Assembly: GCA_007123015.1 (NCBI GenBank)
Contig: SKSL01000186.1
Location: 1 to 32,726 of the forward strand
Direction: 5' to 3'
DNA: 32,726 bases
Source: Natronohydrobacter sp.
Lineage (GTDB): Bacteria; Pseudomonadota; Alphaproteobacteria; Rhodobacterales; Rhodobacteraceae
Part shown: in pieces, positions 25,872 through 32,726 of the stretch
Position numbering within the stretch: position 1 is the first letter of the stretch
Layout of the letters: the number at the start of each line of letters is the position of its first letter
The notes under the pieces: generated by a model
The model's database searches: none
What the model was told of the DNA's origin: nothing
The model's input: the letters and a program-made list of their open reading frames with translations, nothing else
Program-made: the position numbers and the translations under genes

Positions 25872-26743
25872 GCGCTTTCGCCCGCGCGCTGGCCGAGCAC
25901 GCGCCCCGGATCGAGGCGCGCTTGCAGGCGGAAATCGCAGCCCTGCCTGGCTCGAATGTGCGCGACGCGATGGCCTATGCAGCGCGGGGCGGAAAGAAAT
26001 TGCGCGGGTTTCTGGTTCTGGAATCGGCGCGCCTGCACGGAATCGGCCCCGAGATGGCCCTGCAGGCAGCCGCCGCCATCGAGGCGATCCACAGCTATTC
26101 GCTGGCCCATGATGATCTGCCCGCGATGGATGACGATGATCTGCGGCGCGGCCAGCCCACTGTGCATGTAAAATGGAACGAGGCGACCGCGATCCTGGCA
26201 GGTGATGCGCTGCAAACGCTGGCTTTCGGGCTTCTGGCCCGACCCGACGCCGCCCCGACCGCCGAGGCGCGGCTCGCACTGATTGCCAGCTTGGCTGATG
26301 CGTCTGGCGGCGCGGGCATGGTGCTGGGGCAAGCGCTGGATATCGAAGCGGAAAGCGCGGACAGCCCGCTGACACTGCAGGAAATTACGGCGCTACAAGC
26401 GGGCAAGACTGGCGCGCTGATCGCTTGGTCGGCCTGCGCCGGGGCACGGATGGCCGGGGCAGACCCCGCCCCGCTTGCAGCCTATGCGGCAGCACTGGGG
26501 CTGGCGTTTCAGATTGCCGATGACGTCCTTGACGTCGAAGGCGATGCCGGGCTGGCAGGCAAGCGGCTGCAAAAGGACGCGGACGCCGGCAAAGCCACAT
26601 TCGTGTCCCTGCTGGGGCTTGACGGCGCGAAAGCCCGCGCGCGCGCACTTGTCGCAGACGCGCAGGACGCCCTTGCCTGCTATGGGTCCGGAGCACATCT
26701 GTTGTGCGATGCTGCCGAATTCGTTATCACGCGTGAGAATTGA
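25868..26743 (+). CDS. ispA: Farnesyl diphosphate synthase
   Basis: 291 residues, the usual size for bacterial short-chain prenyl synthases. The first Asp-rich motif is DDLPAMDDDD starting at D82, with the two-residue insertion of type II FPP synthases, and Y77 stands five residues before it, a position that limits products to C15. The second motif is IADDVLDVEGD near 220. It condenses IPP with DMAPP and GPP in the cytoplasm to FPP for quinones, undecaprenol and carotenoids. It overlaps xseB by 4 nt and precedes dxs, which feeds the same pathway. Confidence 0.95.
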   Translation: MSAFARALAEHAPRIEARLQAEIAALPGSNVRDAMAYAARGGKKLRGFLVLESARLHGIGPEMALQAAAAIEAIHSYSLAHDDLPAMDDDDLRRGQPTVHVKWNEATAILAGDALQTLAFGLLARPDAAPTAEARLALIASLADASGGAGMVLGQALDIEAESADSPLTLQEITALQAGKTGALIAWSACAGARMAGADPAPLAAYAAALGLAFQIADDVLDVEGDAGLAGKRLQKDADAGKATFVSLLGLDGAKARARALVADAQDALACYGSGAHLLCDAAEFVITREN

Positions 26744-26799
26744 ACGCGGCGCTATCCGCCGACACAAGCGCGGCGCTGCCGCAGTGCGAAGAGTATCTG

Positions 26800-28716
26800 A
26801 TGCCGAATACACCCCTTCTCGACAAAGTGCATGTCCCTGCTGATCTGAAATCCCTCAGCGACCGTGAATTGCGTCAGATCGCCGATGAATTGCGCCTTGA
26901 GACCATCGCGGCAGTGTCCGAGACCGGGGGTCATCTGGGCGCGGGTCTGGGGGTCGTGGAATTGACGGTTGCGCTGCATGCTGTGTTCGACACCCCGCGC
27001 GACCGGCTGATCTGGGATGTGTCGCACCAGTGTTACCCGCACAAGATCCTGACAGGACGGCGCGACCGGATACGTACTTTGCGCCAGAAGGATGGCCTGT
27101 CAGGCTTCACCAAGCGCAGCGAGTCGCCATATGACCCGTTCGGGGCCGCGCATAGCTCGACCTCGATTTCTGCCGCGCTGGGCTTTACTATGGCGCGCGA
27201 ATTGGGCGGGGCGCCGGACCCGTCCCTGGGCGATGCCATCGCGGTCATCGGGGATGGCGCGATCAGTGCGGGCATGGCCTATGAGGCGCTGAACAATGCC
27301 GGCCATCTGGGCCGCCGCATGTTTGTCGTGCTGAACGACAATGAAATGTCCATTGCGCCGCCCACGGGGGCCATGTCGTCTTACCTGTCGCGCATCTATG
27401 CCGACAAGCCCGTGCAAGAGCTGAAAAACGCAATGAAGGGTGCCCTTTCGCTGCTGCCACCCCCGTTGCAGGAAGGCGCGCGGCGGGCGAAAGATCTGCT
27501 CAAACATGTCACAGTCGGTGGCACCTTGTTCGAGGAACTGGGTTTCAACTATATCGGCCCGATTGATGGGCATGACATGGATCAACTGCTCTGGGTCTTG
27601 CGCACCCTGCGCGAGCGGGCCGATGAGCCCTATCTGATCCACGTTCTGACGCAAAAGGGCAAAGGCTATGCGCCTGCCGAAGGCGCGGCAGATCGTGGCC
27701 ACGCGCGGGCGAAATTCGACATGGTGACAGGCAAGCAGCAAAAAGCGGCCTCGAATGCGCCAAGCTATACCAAGGTCTTTGCCGAAAGCCTGATCGCTGA
27801 AGCCCAGCGCGATGAGCGGGTCGTCGCAGTGACGGCTGCCATGCCGGACGGGACAGGGTTGGACCTGTTTGCCAGGCAGTTTCCGAAGCGCATGTTCGAT
27901 GTAGCGATTGCCGAACAACATGGGGTGACCTTCTGCGCCGGGCTTGCCGCCGGGGGCATGAAGCCGTTTTGCGCGATGTATTCGACCTTTTTGCAGCGCG
28001 GCTATGATCAGGTGGTCCATGACGTGGCAATCCAGCGCCTGCCCGTGCGCTTTGCCATCGACCGCGCCGGGCTGGTAGGCGCAGACGGGGCGACCCATGC
28101 CGGCAGTTTCGATGTCGCCTATCTGGCCAATCTGCCTGGATTCGTGGTCATGGCAGCAGCGGATGAGGCAGAGCTCGTGCATATGGTCGCCACGGCTGTC
28201 GCGCATGATGATGGCCCCATCGCCTTCCGCTTTCCCCGCGGCGAAGGCGAAGGCGTGGAAATGCCCGACCGCGGCAAAGTGCTGGAGATCGGCAAAGGCC
28301 GGATGATCCGACAGGGCAAGGGTGTGGCGATCCTGTCTTTCGGCACAAGGCTGGGGGAAGTGCTGCGCGCCTGCGAAAGCCTGAGCGCGAAAGGGATCAC
28401 GCCCAGTGTCGCGGATGCGCGTTTCGCCAAACCACTGGATCGCGAGCTGATCCTGCAGCTTGCCCGCGAACATGATGCGCTGATCACCATCGAGGAAGGC
28501 GCCGTCGGTGGCTTCGGCAGCCATGTCTCGCAGCTTCTGTCAGACGAGGGCGTGTTCGATAACGGGCTGAGATTCCGCGCGATGGTGCTGCCCGATATCT
28601 TCATAGATCAGGCCAGCCCGCGCGATATGTATGAATTGGCCGCCATGAACGCACCGCATATCGAAGCGAAAGTACTTGAGCTGCTCAATGTCGCCCAAAT
28701 GGGGAAGCGCGCCTGA
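26800..28716 (+). CDS. dxs: 1-deoxy-D-xylulose-5-phosphate synthase
   Basis: 638 residues from ATG 26800 (MPNTPLLDKVHVPADLKSL), preceded by GAAGAG; a TTG at 26740 that overlaps ispA would add 20 residues unlike the family, so I reject it. The thiamine diphosphate motif is GDGAISAGMAYEALNNAG from G151, and the catalytic glutamate is E372 in AIAEQHG. The domain order is that of DXS: N-terminal pyrimidine part, central transketolase part (about 320-490) and C-terminal transketolase domain. It joins pyruvate and glyceraldehyde 3-phosphate into DXP, the first step of the MEP isoprenoid route. It closes the operon. Confidence 0.96.
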   Translation: MPNTPLLDKVHVPADLKSLSDRELRQIADELRLETIAAVSETGGHLGAGLGVVELTVALHAVFDTPRDRLIWDVSHQCYPHKILTGRRDRIRTLRQKDGLSGFTKRSESPYDPFGAAHSSTSISAALGFTMARELGGAPDPSLGDAIAVIGDGAISAGMAYEALNNAGHLGRRMFVVLNDNEMSIAPPTGAMSSYLSRIYADKPVQELKNAMKGALSLLPPPLQEGARRAKDLLKHVTVGGTLFEELGFNYIGPIDGHDMDQLLWVLRTLRERADEPYLIHVLTQKGKGYAPAEGAADRGHARAKFDMVTGKQQKAASNAPSYTKVFAESLIAEAQRDERVVAVTAAMPDGTGLDLFARQFPKRMFDVAIAEQHGVTFCAGLAAGGMKPFCAMYSTFLQRGYDQVVHDVAIQRLPVRFAIDRAGLVGADGATHAGSFDVAYLANLPGFVVMAAADEAELVHMVATAVAHDDGPIAFRFPRGEGEGVEMPDRGKVLEIGKGRMIRQGKGVAILSFGTRLGEVLRACESLSAKGITPSVADARFAKPLDRELILQLAREHDALITIEEGAVGGFGSHVSQLLSDEGVFDNGLRFRAMVLPDIFIDQASPRDMYELAAMNAPHIEAKVLELLNVAQMGKRA

Positions 28717-28773
28717 TCCGGCTGCGCGCCGCACCCCCGCCACCCAGCGGATGCGTATTCGGTATCTGGCCGC

Positions 28774-29754
28774 CTATGCGGCAGCAGCTGCAGGAAGAGG
28801 CACCGGTGCAGGCGATAGAAGCACATCATCAGCTGCCAGGTCTTTTGCATCGACCACATGCGCCACGACATGGCCATCAAGACGGATATGCGCGAGGGTC
28901 GGATCGTCTTCGGCAAAAGTGACCGTCACAGCGGGCGCAGCAATCCGATCTGCATCATAGTGCAGCACGATCTGGTCCTCAGCAGAGTTGTAATCGAGGA
29001 TGACAGCAGGGGGCGCCTGTGCCAGCCAATCACCAAGGACAAATTGATCAGCACCCTCCCCGCCATGCAAGCTGTCACCCTGTCCCGCGATCAGGACATC
29101 ATCGCCTTCACCACCATTCAGGATATTGGCCCCGCTGACATCATGCCCGGCCGCGTCGAAGGCCACGCCAACAAGCGTATCCTGCCCCGCTCCGCCAAAG
29201 AGCAGGTTATCGCCTGCGCCAGCAATCAGCAGATCATCCCCCCAGCCCCCTTCCAGCGTGTCACTGCCGGACCCACCGATCAGTGTATCATCCCCTTCCC
29301 CGCCGATCAGGTGGTTGTGCCCCGACCCTGCCTCAAGCCGGTCATTGCCGCCACCGCCCAGCAAGGTGTCATCACCACCCGCGCCGATCAGTGTGTCATC
29401 AGCCTCGCCACCCAGCAGAGAATCCGGTCCGTCGGTTCCGATCAGAATCTGAGGCTGCGGAGGCTCCGCAAGCGGATCGTCATCGGTACTGTGGATCCGC
29501 TCGCCAAGCTGGTCAAACCGCCCTGCATCCTGACCCAACGGCGCATCGGAATTGCCCTCAAGCATCAGGGGGTTTTGCGCAAACCAAAGCATGTCCTGCA
29601 GCGTGTCCTGCTCAGTGACCGAAGACGCGGCCCAATGCACCTGCCTGGGCTGATCTTCCCGCTCCGTGGTCTCATCTGACTCAGCCTCATCTTCCCCAAG
29701 TTCCATCAATGCAGTTGCGGATAACGCAACCGCAAGCCCCAAGAACAACCACAT
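28774..29754 (-). CDS. RTX calcium-binding protein with N-terminal anchor or signal
   Basis: 326 residues from ATG 29754, with GAGG 9 nt upstream. Residues 1-17 (MWLFLGLAVALSATALM) are hydrophobic and followed by an acidic linker (EDEAESDETTERED), so the N-terminus is a signal peptide or single membrane anchor. Residues 104-240 hold about ten RTX nonapeptide units (GGEGDD, GGSGSD, GGAGQD), which bind Ca2+ in a beta-roll, and the remainder (250-310) is the usual RTX C-terminal beta domain. Most RTX proteins lack an N-terminal signal and leave by type I secretion. The protein ends in PVPLPAAAAA. The gene is convergent with dxs and divergent from rpsO. Its function is unknown. Confidence 0.88.
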   Translation of the reverse strand: MWLFLGLAVALSATALMELGEDEAESDETTEREDQPRQVHWAASSVTEQDTLQDMLWFAQNPLMLEGNSDAPLGQDAGRFDQLGERIHSTDDDPLAEPPQPQILIGTDGPDSLLGGEADDTLIGAGGDDTLLGGGGNDRLEAGSGHNHLIGGEGDDTLIGGSGSDTLEGGWGDDLLIAGAGDNLLFGGAGQDTLVGVAFDAAGHDVSGANILNGGEGDDVLIAGQGDSLHGGEGADQFVLGDWLAQAPPAVILDYNSAEDQIVLHYDADRIAAPAVTVTFAEDDPTLAHIRLDGHVVAHVVDAKDLAADDVLLSPAPVPLPAAAAA

Positions 29755-30049
29755 GGCGTCTTACCTCACATCACCCATTTTGCGATCTGTTCAGACCGCT
29801 CCCCAGGCAAGAGAATGCCAGACAGGCCGCGCATTAACGAAGCGGATTCCGTTTCACCGCCTGCGAAAACTGTAATTCTGGTTAACGCACCACAAGAGGC
29901 CGCCTCTGTGATGTCACATCCGATTGAGCCCTTTTCTTTCCCGCCAGAGTGGTTTATCGCCCAGCGCGCGGGTGCCTGATGGCAACTGCATTCAACGGCC
30001 CTGCTGGACGACATCCCGGCTTGTGCCCCCCTCAAGACAGGAGTCCCCG
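29755..30049. other. RTX/rpsO divergent region with rpsO leader
   Basis: This 295-nt gap should hold the promoters of the RTX gene (-) and rpsO (+). No consensus promoter pair stands out. The last 100 nt before rpsO can form the leader in which S15 commonly represses its own translation, though I could not fix a specific fold. An open frame through it is only an extension of rpsO. Confidence 0.35.
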
Positions 30050-30319
30050 ATGTCGATCACTGTTGAAGACAAGAACCAGATCATCAAGGATTTCGCCCGC
30101 GCTGCAGGCGACACTGGATCGCCGGAGGTGCAGGTCGCTGTGCTGACCAAGCGGATCAGCAATCTGACCGAGCATTTCAAGACGCACAAGAAAGACAACC
30201 ATTCGCGTCGTGGTCTGCTGAAGCTGGTTGCGAACCGTCGCAAGCTGCTCGACTACCTGAAAAGCAAGGATGAAGGGCGCTACCGCGACCTGATTGCCAA
30301 GCTGGGTATTCGCCGCTGA
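30050..30319 (+). CDS. rpsO: 30S ribosomal protein S15
   Basis: 89 residues from ATG 30050, with CAGGAG 6 nt before it; a longer frame begins at 29924 but the family starts with MSITVEDKNQIIKDFAR. The rRNA-binding helices are intact (GDTGSPEVQVAVLTKRI, then HFKTHKKDNHSRRGLLKLV). S15 binds 16S rRNA helices 20-22 early in assembly of the small subunit platform. In many bacteria it sits between truB and pnp, but neither is adjacent here. A terminator follows. Confidence 0.97.
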   Translation: MSITVEDKNQIIKDFARAAGDTGSPEVQVAVLTKRISNLTEHFKTHKKDNHSRRGLLKLVANRRKLLDYLKSKDEGRYRDLIAKLGIRR

Positions 30320-30344
30320 TCGCGCAGACTTCAGCCTGACACAA

Positions 30345-30370
30345 CGCTCGCCCCTTCGGGCGGGCGTTTT
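30345..30370 (+). terminator. rpsO terminator
   Basis: CGCTCGCCC (30345-30353) pairs with GGGCGGGCG (30358-30366), 9 bp with one G-U pair and a CTTC loop, followed by TTTT (30367-30370). It begins 25 nt after the rpsO stop. Confidence 0.85.
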
Positions 30371-30470
30371 GCTTTCTGGGCGGGTGATGGGCTGGTAAGC
30401 GCGCAGTCCGGGCTGGACATTTCCTGCCCGAACGCGCGAAACAGACATCAATCTGGTGAAGGGGGCGTGT

Positions 30471-31490
30471 ATGGACAGCGCAGCATTGGCGACAGCGATT
30501 CTGGAGGGTGATCGTCGTGCCCTGGCCCGTGCGATCACGCTTGTCGAGAGCACACGACCCGAACATCAACGCATTGCGGGCGATCTGCTCGAACGACTTG
30601 GGTGCGCAGACAGGCAGGCGATCCGCATCGGCCTGTCCGGCACACCTGGCGTCGGCAAATCCACGTTCATCGAGAGTTTCGGCCTGATGCTCGCGGAACA
30701 AGGGCTACGCATCGCAGTTCTGGCGGTCGATCCGTCAAGCGCACGCACAGGCGGTTCGATCCTGGGCGACAAAACCCGCATGGAACAACTGGCGCGCCAC
30801 CCCCATGCCTATATCCGGCCAAGCCCCAGCCAGACACATCTTGGCGGCGTCGCGCGCCGGACCCGGGAAGCCGTCGCGCTCTGCGAGGCGGCAGGCTTCG
30901 ATATTGTCCTGATCGAAACTGTCGGTGTGGGACAATCCGAAACGGTCGTGGCGGAACTGTCCGATGTCTTCCTGCTGCTTCTGGCCCCTGCCGGTGGGGA
31001 TGAGTTGCAGGGCGTCAAACGCGGCATCATGGAAGTCGCAGATATGATCGTGGTGAACAAGGCCGATGGCGACCTGAAAGCCACAGCCATGCGCACTTGC
31101 GCGGATTACGCTGGGGCCCTACGCCTGTTGCGCCGCCGTCCGCAGGACCCTGAGGGCTTTCCCAAGGCGCTCACTGTCTCGGCGCTTGAAGAGAGTGGTA
31201 TGGATCAGGTCTGGTCCGAGATAGAGGCGCTGACCGCATGGCGGCGCGAGGCAGGGCACTGGACCGCGCGCCGGACGCAACAGGCCCGGCACTGGTTCGA
31301 AGAAGAGGTCCGTCAATCGCTTCTGGCCAGATTGCACACAGCGAAGGCGCGCGACATCACAACGCAGCTTATGGCCGAAGTCGAAACTGGCGAGATGACC
31401 GCCACACGCGCAGCCGCAAGGCTGATCGCAGAACTCTGGCCCGAAACTGATGCGGCAGCGCCCGCAGCAGATGACCGCCGCGCGACCTGA
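30471..31490 (+). CDS. meaB: MeaB/ArgK-family GTPase (methylmalonyl-CoA mutase chaperone)
   Basis: 339 residues from ATG 30471, with GAAGGGGG upstream; a GTG five codons earlier lies on the ribosome site and is less likely. The P-loop is GTPGVGKST at 57-65, the switch region includes VDPSSARTGGSILGDKTRM, the Walker B-like part is IETVGVGQSE, and the guanine-specificity motif is NKAD at 196-199. These are the G3E-class markers of MeaB, a cytoplasmic chaperone that loads and protects adenosylcobalamin on methylmalonyl-CoA mutase. The mutase is not in the window. The gene stands alone between rpsO's terminator and rpmB. Confidence 0.92.
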   Translation: MDSAALATAILEGDRRALARAITLVESTRPEHQRIAGDLLERLGCADRQAIRIGLSGTPGVGKSTFIESFGLMLAEQGLRIAVLAVDPSSARTGGSILGDKTRMEQLARHPHAYIRPSPSQTHLGGVARRTREAVALCEAAGFDIVLIETVGVGQSETVVAELSDVFLLLLAPAGGDELQGVKRGIMEVADMIVVNKADGDLKATAMRTCADYAGALRLLRRRPQDPEGFPKALTVSALEESGMDQVWSEIEALTAWRREAGHWTARRTQQARHWFEEEVRQSLLARLHTAKARDITTQLMAEVETGEMTATRAAARLIAELWPETDAAAPAADDRRAT

Positions 31491-31575
31491 CAGGATCACG
31501 AAGACCGCATCTGCGCAGGGCGACCGGAATCGCTTGACGGCGCGAGCTTAAGTGCCTAAAGCCTGCGCCCAGACA

Positions 31576-31624
31576 CTGGCGCTGCATGGCAGGGCCATTT
31601 TTCGATATGCGCCAGCTCCCTGCC
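31576..31624 (+). promoter_or_regulatory. rpmB leader with two competing stems
   Basis: CTGGCGC (31576-31582) pairs with GCGCCAG (31609-31615), and GGCAGGG (31588-31594) pairs with CCCTGCC (31618-31624). The two perfect 7-bp stems interleave, so only one can form at a time, or they make a pseudoknot. They sit 37 nt before the rpmB start. The upstream part of this gap has TTGACG at 31534-31539, a possible -35. Confidence 0.4.
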
Positions 31625-31660
31625 TTTAGGGTATGGCGTTCAATGTAAAAGGAATGTCCC

Positions 31661-31948
31661 ATGTCGCGCCGTTGCGAACTGACCGGAAAAGGCCCGATGA
31701 CGGGCAATAATGTAAGCCACGCCAACAACAAGACGCGCCGGCGCTTCCTGCCCAATCTGCAGGATGTGTCTCTGTTGTCGGACGCGCTTGGCCGCAGCTT
31801 CAAACTGCGCGTTTCTTCTGCTGCGCTGCGCTCGGTTGACCATCGCGGGGGTCTTGACGCTTATCTGGCGCGCGCCAAGGATGAAGAACTCTCTGCCAAC
31901 GCACTGAAGATAAAGCGCGAACTGGCGAAAATGCAAGACGCGGCCTGA
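31661..31948 (+). CDS. rpmB: 50S ribosomal protein L28
   Basis: 95 residues, the alphaproteobacterial size. The start MSRRCELTGKGPMTGNNVSHANNKTRRRF is the conserved N-terminus, which carries the basic rRNA-binding surface; the tail (RAKDEELSANALKIKRELAKMQ) is typical of the class. AAGGAATG lies before the ATG. It is a late assembly component of the large subunit near the exit site. It is a single gene, followed by a hairpin and then an insertion sequence. Confidence 0.97.
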   Translation: MSRRCELTGKGPMTGNNVSHANNKTRRRFLPNLQDVSLLSDALGRSFKLRVSSAALRSVDHRGGLDAYLARAKDEELSANALKIKRELAKMQDAA

Positions 31949-31990
31949 CCTGAGAATGGCTGCCCCTCAAACTCCCCGCCTCAAGGCTTA

Positions 31991-32020
31991 GGAATGCACA
32001 CATCTTTGGCTGTGCATTCC
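31991..32020. terminator. Hairpin after rpmB
   Basis: GGAATGCACA (31991-32000) pairs perfectly with TGTGCATTCC (32011-32020), 10 bp with a 10-nt loop, 42 nt after the rpmB stop. A T run is absent, so termination is only probable. It abuts the insertion sequence. Confidence 0.55.
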
Positions 32021-32024
32021 CGTT

Positions 32025-32726
32025 CTCAGCACTTGACCGTTTTTGTTGTGCATGATTCGATTGCTCTACTAATGTGGGAGGGCTTCTGTTGTGACTTCGG
32101 AAGGCTGGGTGCTGGGTGATTTCGGAGACGAACGCCTCGCGAAAAGGGGGGTCTGCTGCTCTCGGAAATGGTGGCGCATACGAGCACCTGCCTGCGCCGT
32201 CTTGCGGGTGGTCGGCGCAGTGGGATTGTTGGGTTTTCGCGCTTTCTGGCCAATCCGCGTGTGACGGCGGAGGCGGTGATTGAAGGCTGGGGAGCGGAGC
32301 TTTCGCAAGCCTGCGCGGGTCGGCATATTCTGGCGATTCAGGACACCAGCGACTTCAATTTTTCGACGACCAAAGAGCGCAGTCGCGGATTGGGTGCAAT
32401 CGGGAAGGGGTCGGGACGTGGTGTTTTGCTCCACGCGATGCTGGGTGTGGATGCCGAGACGGGTGGCATTCTGGGTTTGGCCGCAGGCCGGATATGGACA
32501 CGCGATGGCCGCGTAAGTGTTCTTCACCGGGCCCGACCGCTATCAGCGAAGGAATCGCATCGGTGGCTGAGCACGGCAGAGGCTGCCAAGACGGTTCTGG
32601 CCCAGGCGCAAATGGTGACTGAAATCGGTGATCGCGAGAGCGATATCTATGAGAAATGGGCGCGATTACCTGAACCGGGCTTTCATATATTGACCCGCGC
32701 CATGGCGGATCGCTCAATCTTGGAAG
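32025..32726 (+). mobile_element. IS4-family (Tn5-like) insertion sequence, left part, cut by window edge
   Basis: The transposase reads rightwards off the edge, so this is the left end of the element. The left border is probably within about 32020-32045; a CTCAGCACTTGACCG segment starting at 32025 is a candidate terminal repeat, but its mate is outside the window so it cannot be confirmed. The element lies between rpmB's hairpin and unknown right-hand DNA. Confidence 0.7.
32091..32726 (+). pseudogene. IS4-family transposase, frameshifted at a G run and truncated by the edge
   Basis: Translation can start at GTG 32091, 8 nt after GGGAGGG. The first codons (TSEGWVLGDFGDERLAKRG) match the N-terminal DNA-binding part of Tn5-like transposases. 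At the run AAAAGGGGGG near 32142-32151 the matching frame moves by -1, and the rest continues as LLLSEMVAHTSTCLRRLAGG, FSRFLANPRVTAEAV, QDTSDF (first catalytic Asp at codon 32342) and IGDRESDIYE (second Asp at codon 32630), the DDE motifs of the family. One extra G would give a single frame. The third acidic residue (YREK motif) lies past the edge. It may be a true mutation, transcriptional slippage or a sequencing error in the G run. Confidence 0.8.

Noticed and set aside
26740..26799. TTG start for dxs overlapping ispA
   Set aside because: The extra 20 residues do not resemble DXS N-termini and the ATG at 26800 has a ribosome site.
28774..28810. VPLPA-type C-terminal sorting signal in the RTX protein
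   Set aside because: VPLPA is present but the protein stops 4 residues later with no transmembrane helix or basic tail, and neither alternative frame supplies one.
29870..29890. CtrA-type TTAA-N7-TTAAC site near the RTX and rpsO genes
   Set aside because: Only the TTAAC half fits; the other half is not TTAA at the right spacing.
1..32726. CRISPR array, tRNA, rRNA or prophage genes
   Set aside because: No regular spaced repeats, no tRNA-like cloverleaf stretches, and no phage structural genes were seen.

Overview
The window looks like chromosomal DNA from a GC-rich alphaproteobacterium, most likely family Rhodobacteraceae. The pointers are two complete TRAP transporter operons, the gene order xseB-ispA-dxs behind a histone-deacetylase-like gene, a monomeric isocitrate dehydrogenase, RTX and DUF4214 proteins, and strong match of the core proteins to that group as I remember it. 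No rRNA, tRNA or CRISPR array is visible.

Layout. 1-1425 (-) is the N-terminal 475 residues of a DUF4214-repeat protein that runs off the left edge. 1747-7602 (+) is a RpiR-type regulator followed by dctP, dctQ, dctM, an Asp/Glu-hydantoin racemase-like protein and an MFS transporter, which reads as one uptake and processing locus for an unknown carboxylate or amino-acid-like compound. 7623-9287 (-) is an orphan iron(III)-type ABC permease with a good promoter and a possible iron-responsive box. 9585-14194 (+) is a YhaO/YhaN (SbcD/SbcC-like) nuclease-ATPase pair, followed by an EamA exporter. 15302-18434 (+) is a second TRAP operon of the TakP type with a Tat signal. 18952-21159 (+) is NADP isocitrate dehydrogenase.

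21251-24565 (-) carries an M20 amidohydrolase, an HU protein with its own promoter and terminator, and AMP nucleosidase. 24700-28716 (+) is the tightly overlapped HDAC-like, xseB, ispA, dxs operon, supplying isoprenoid precursors. 28774-29754 (-) is an RTX protein with an N-terminal membrane anchor or signal. 30050-31948 (+) holds rpsO, a MeaB-type GTPase and rpmB. From about 32025 to the right edge is the 5' part of an IS4-family (Tn5-like) insertion sequence whose transposase is frameshifted at a G run.

Most of the window is ordinary. The best leads are the racemase-like protein that lacks both expected catalytic cysteines inside the first TRAP locus, the orphan iron permease with overlapping dyads on its promoter, the anchored RTX protein, and the transposase frameshift. 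I see no clear sign of a wholly new system.
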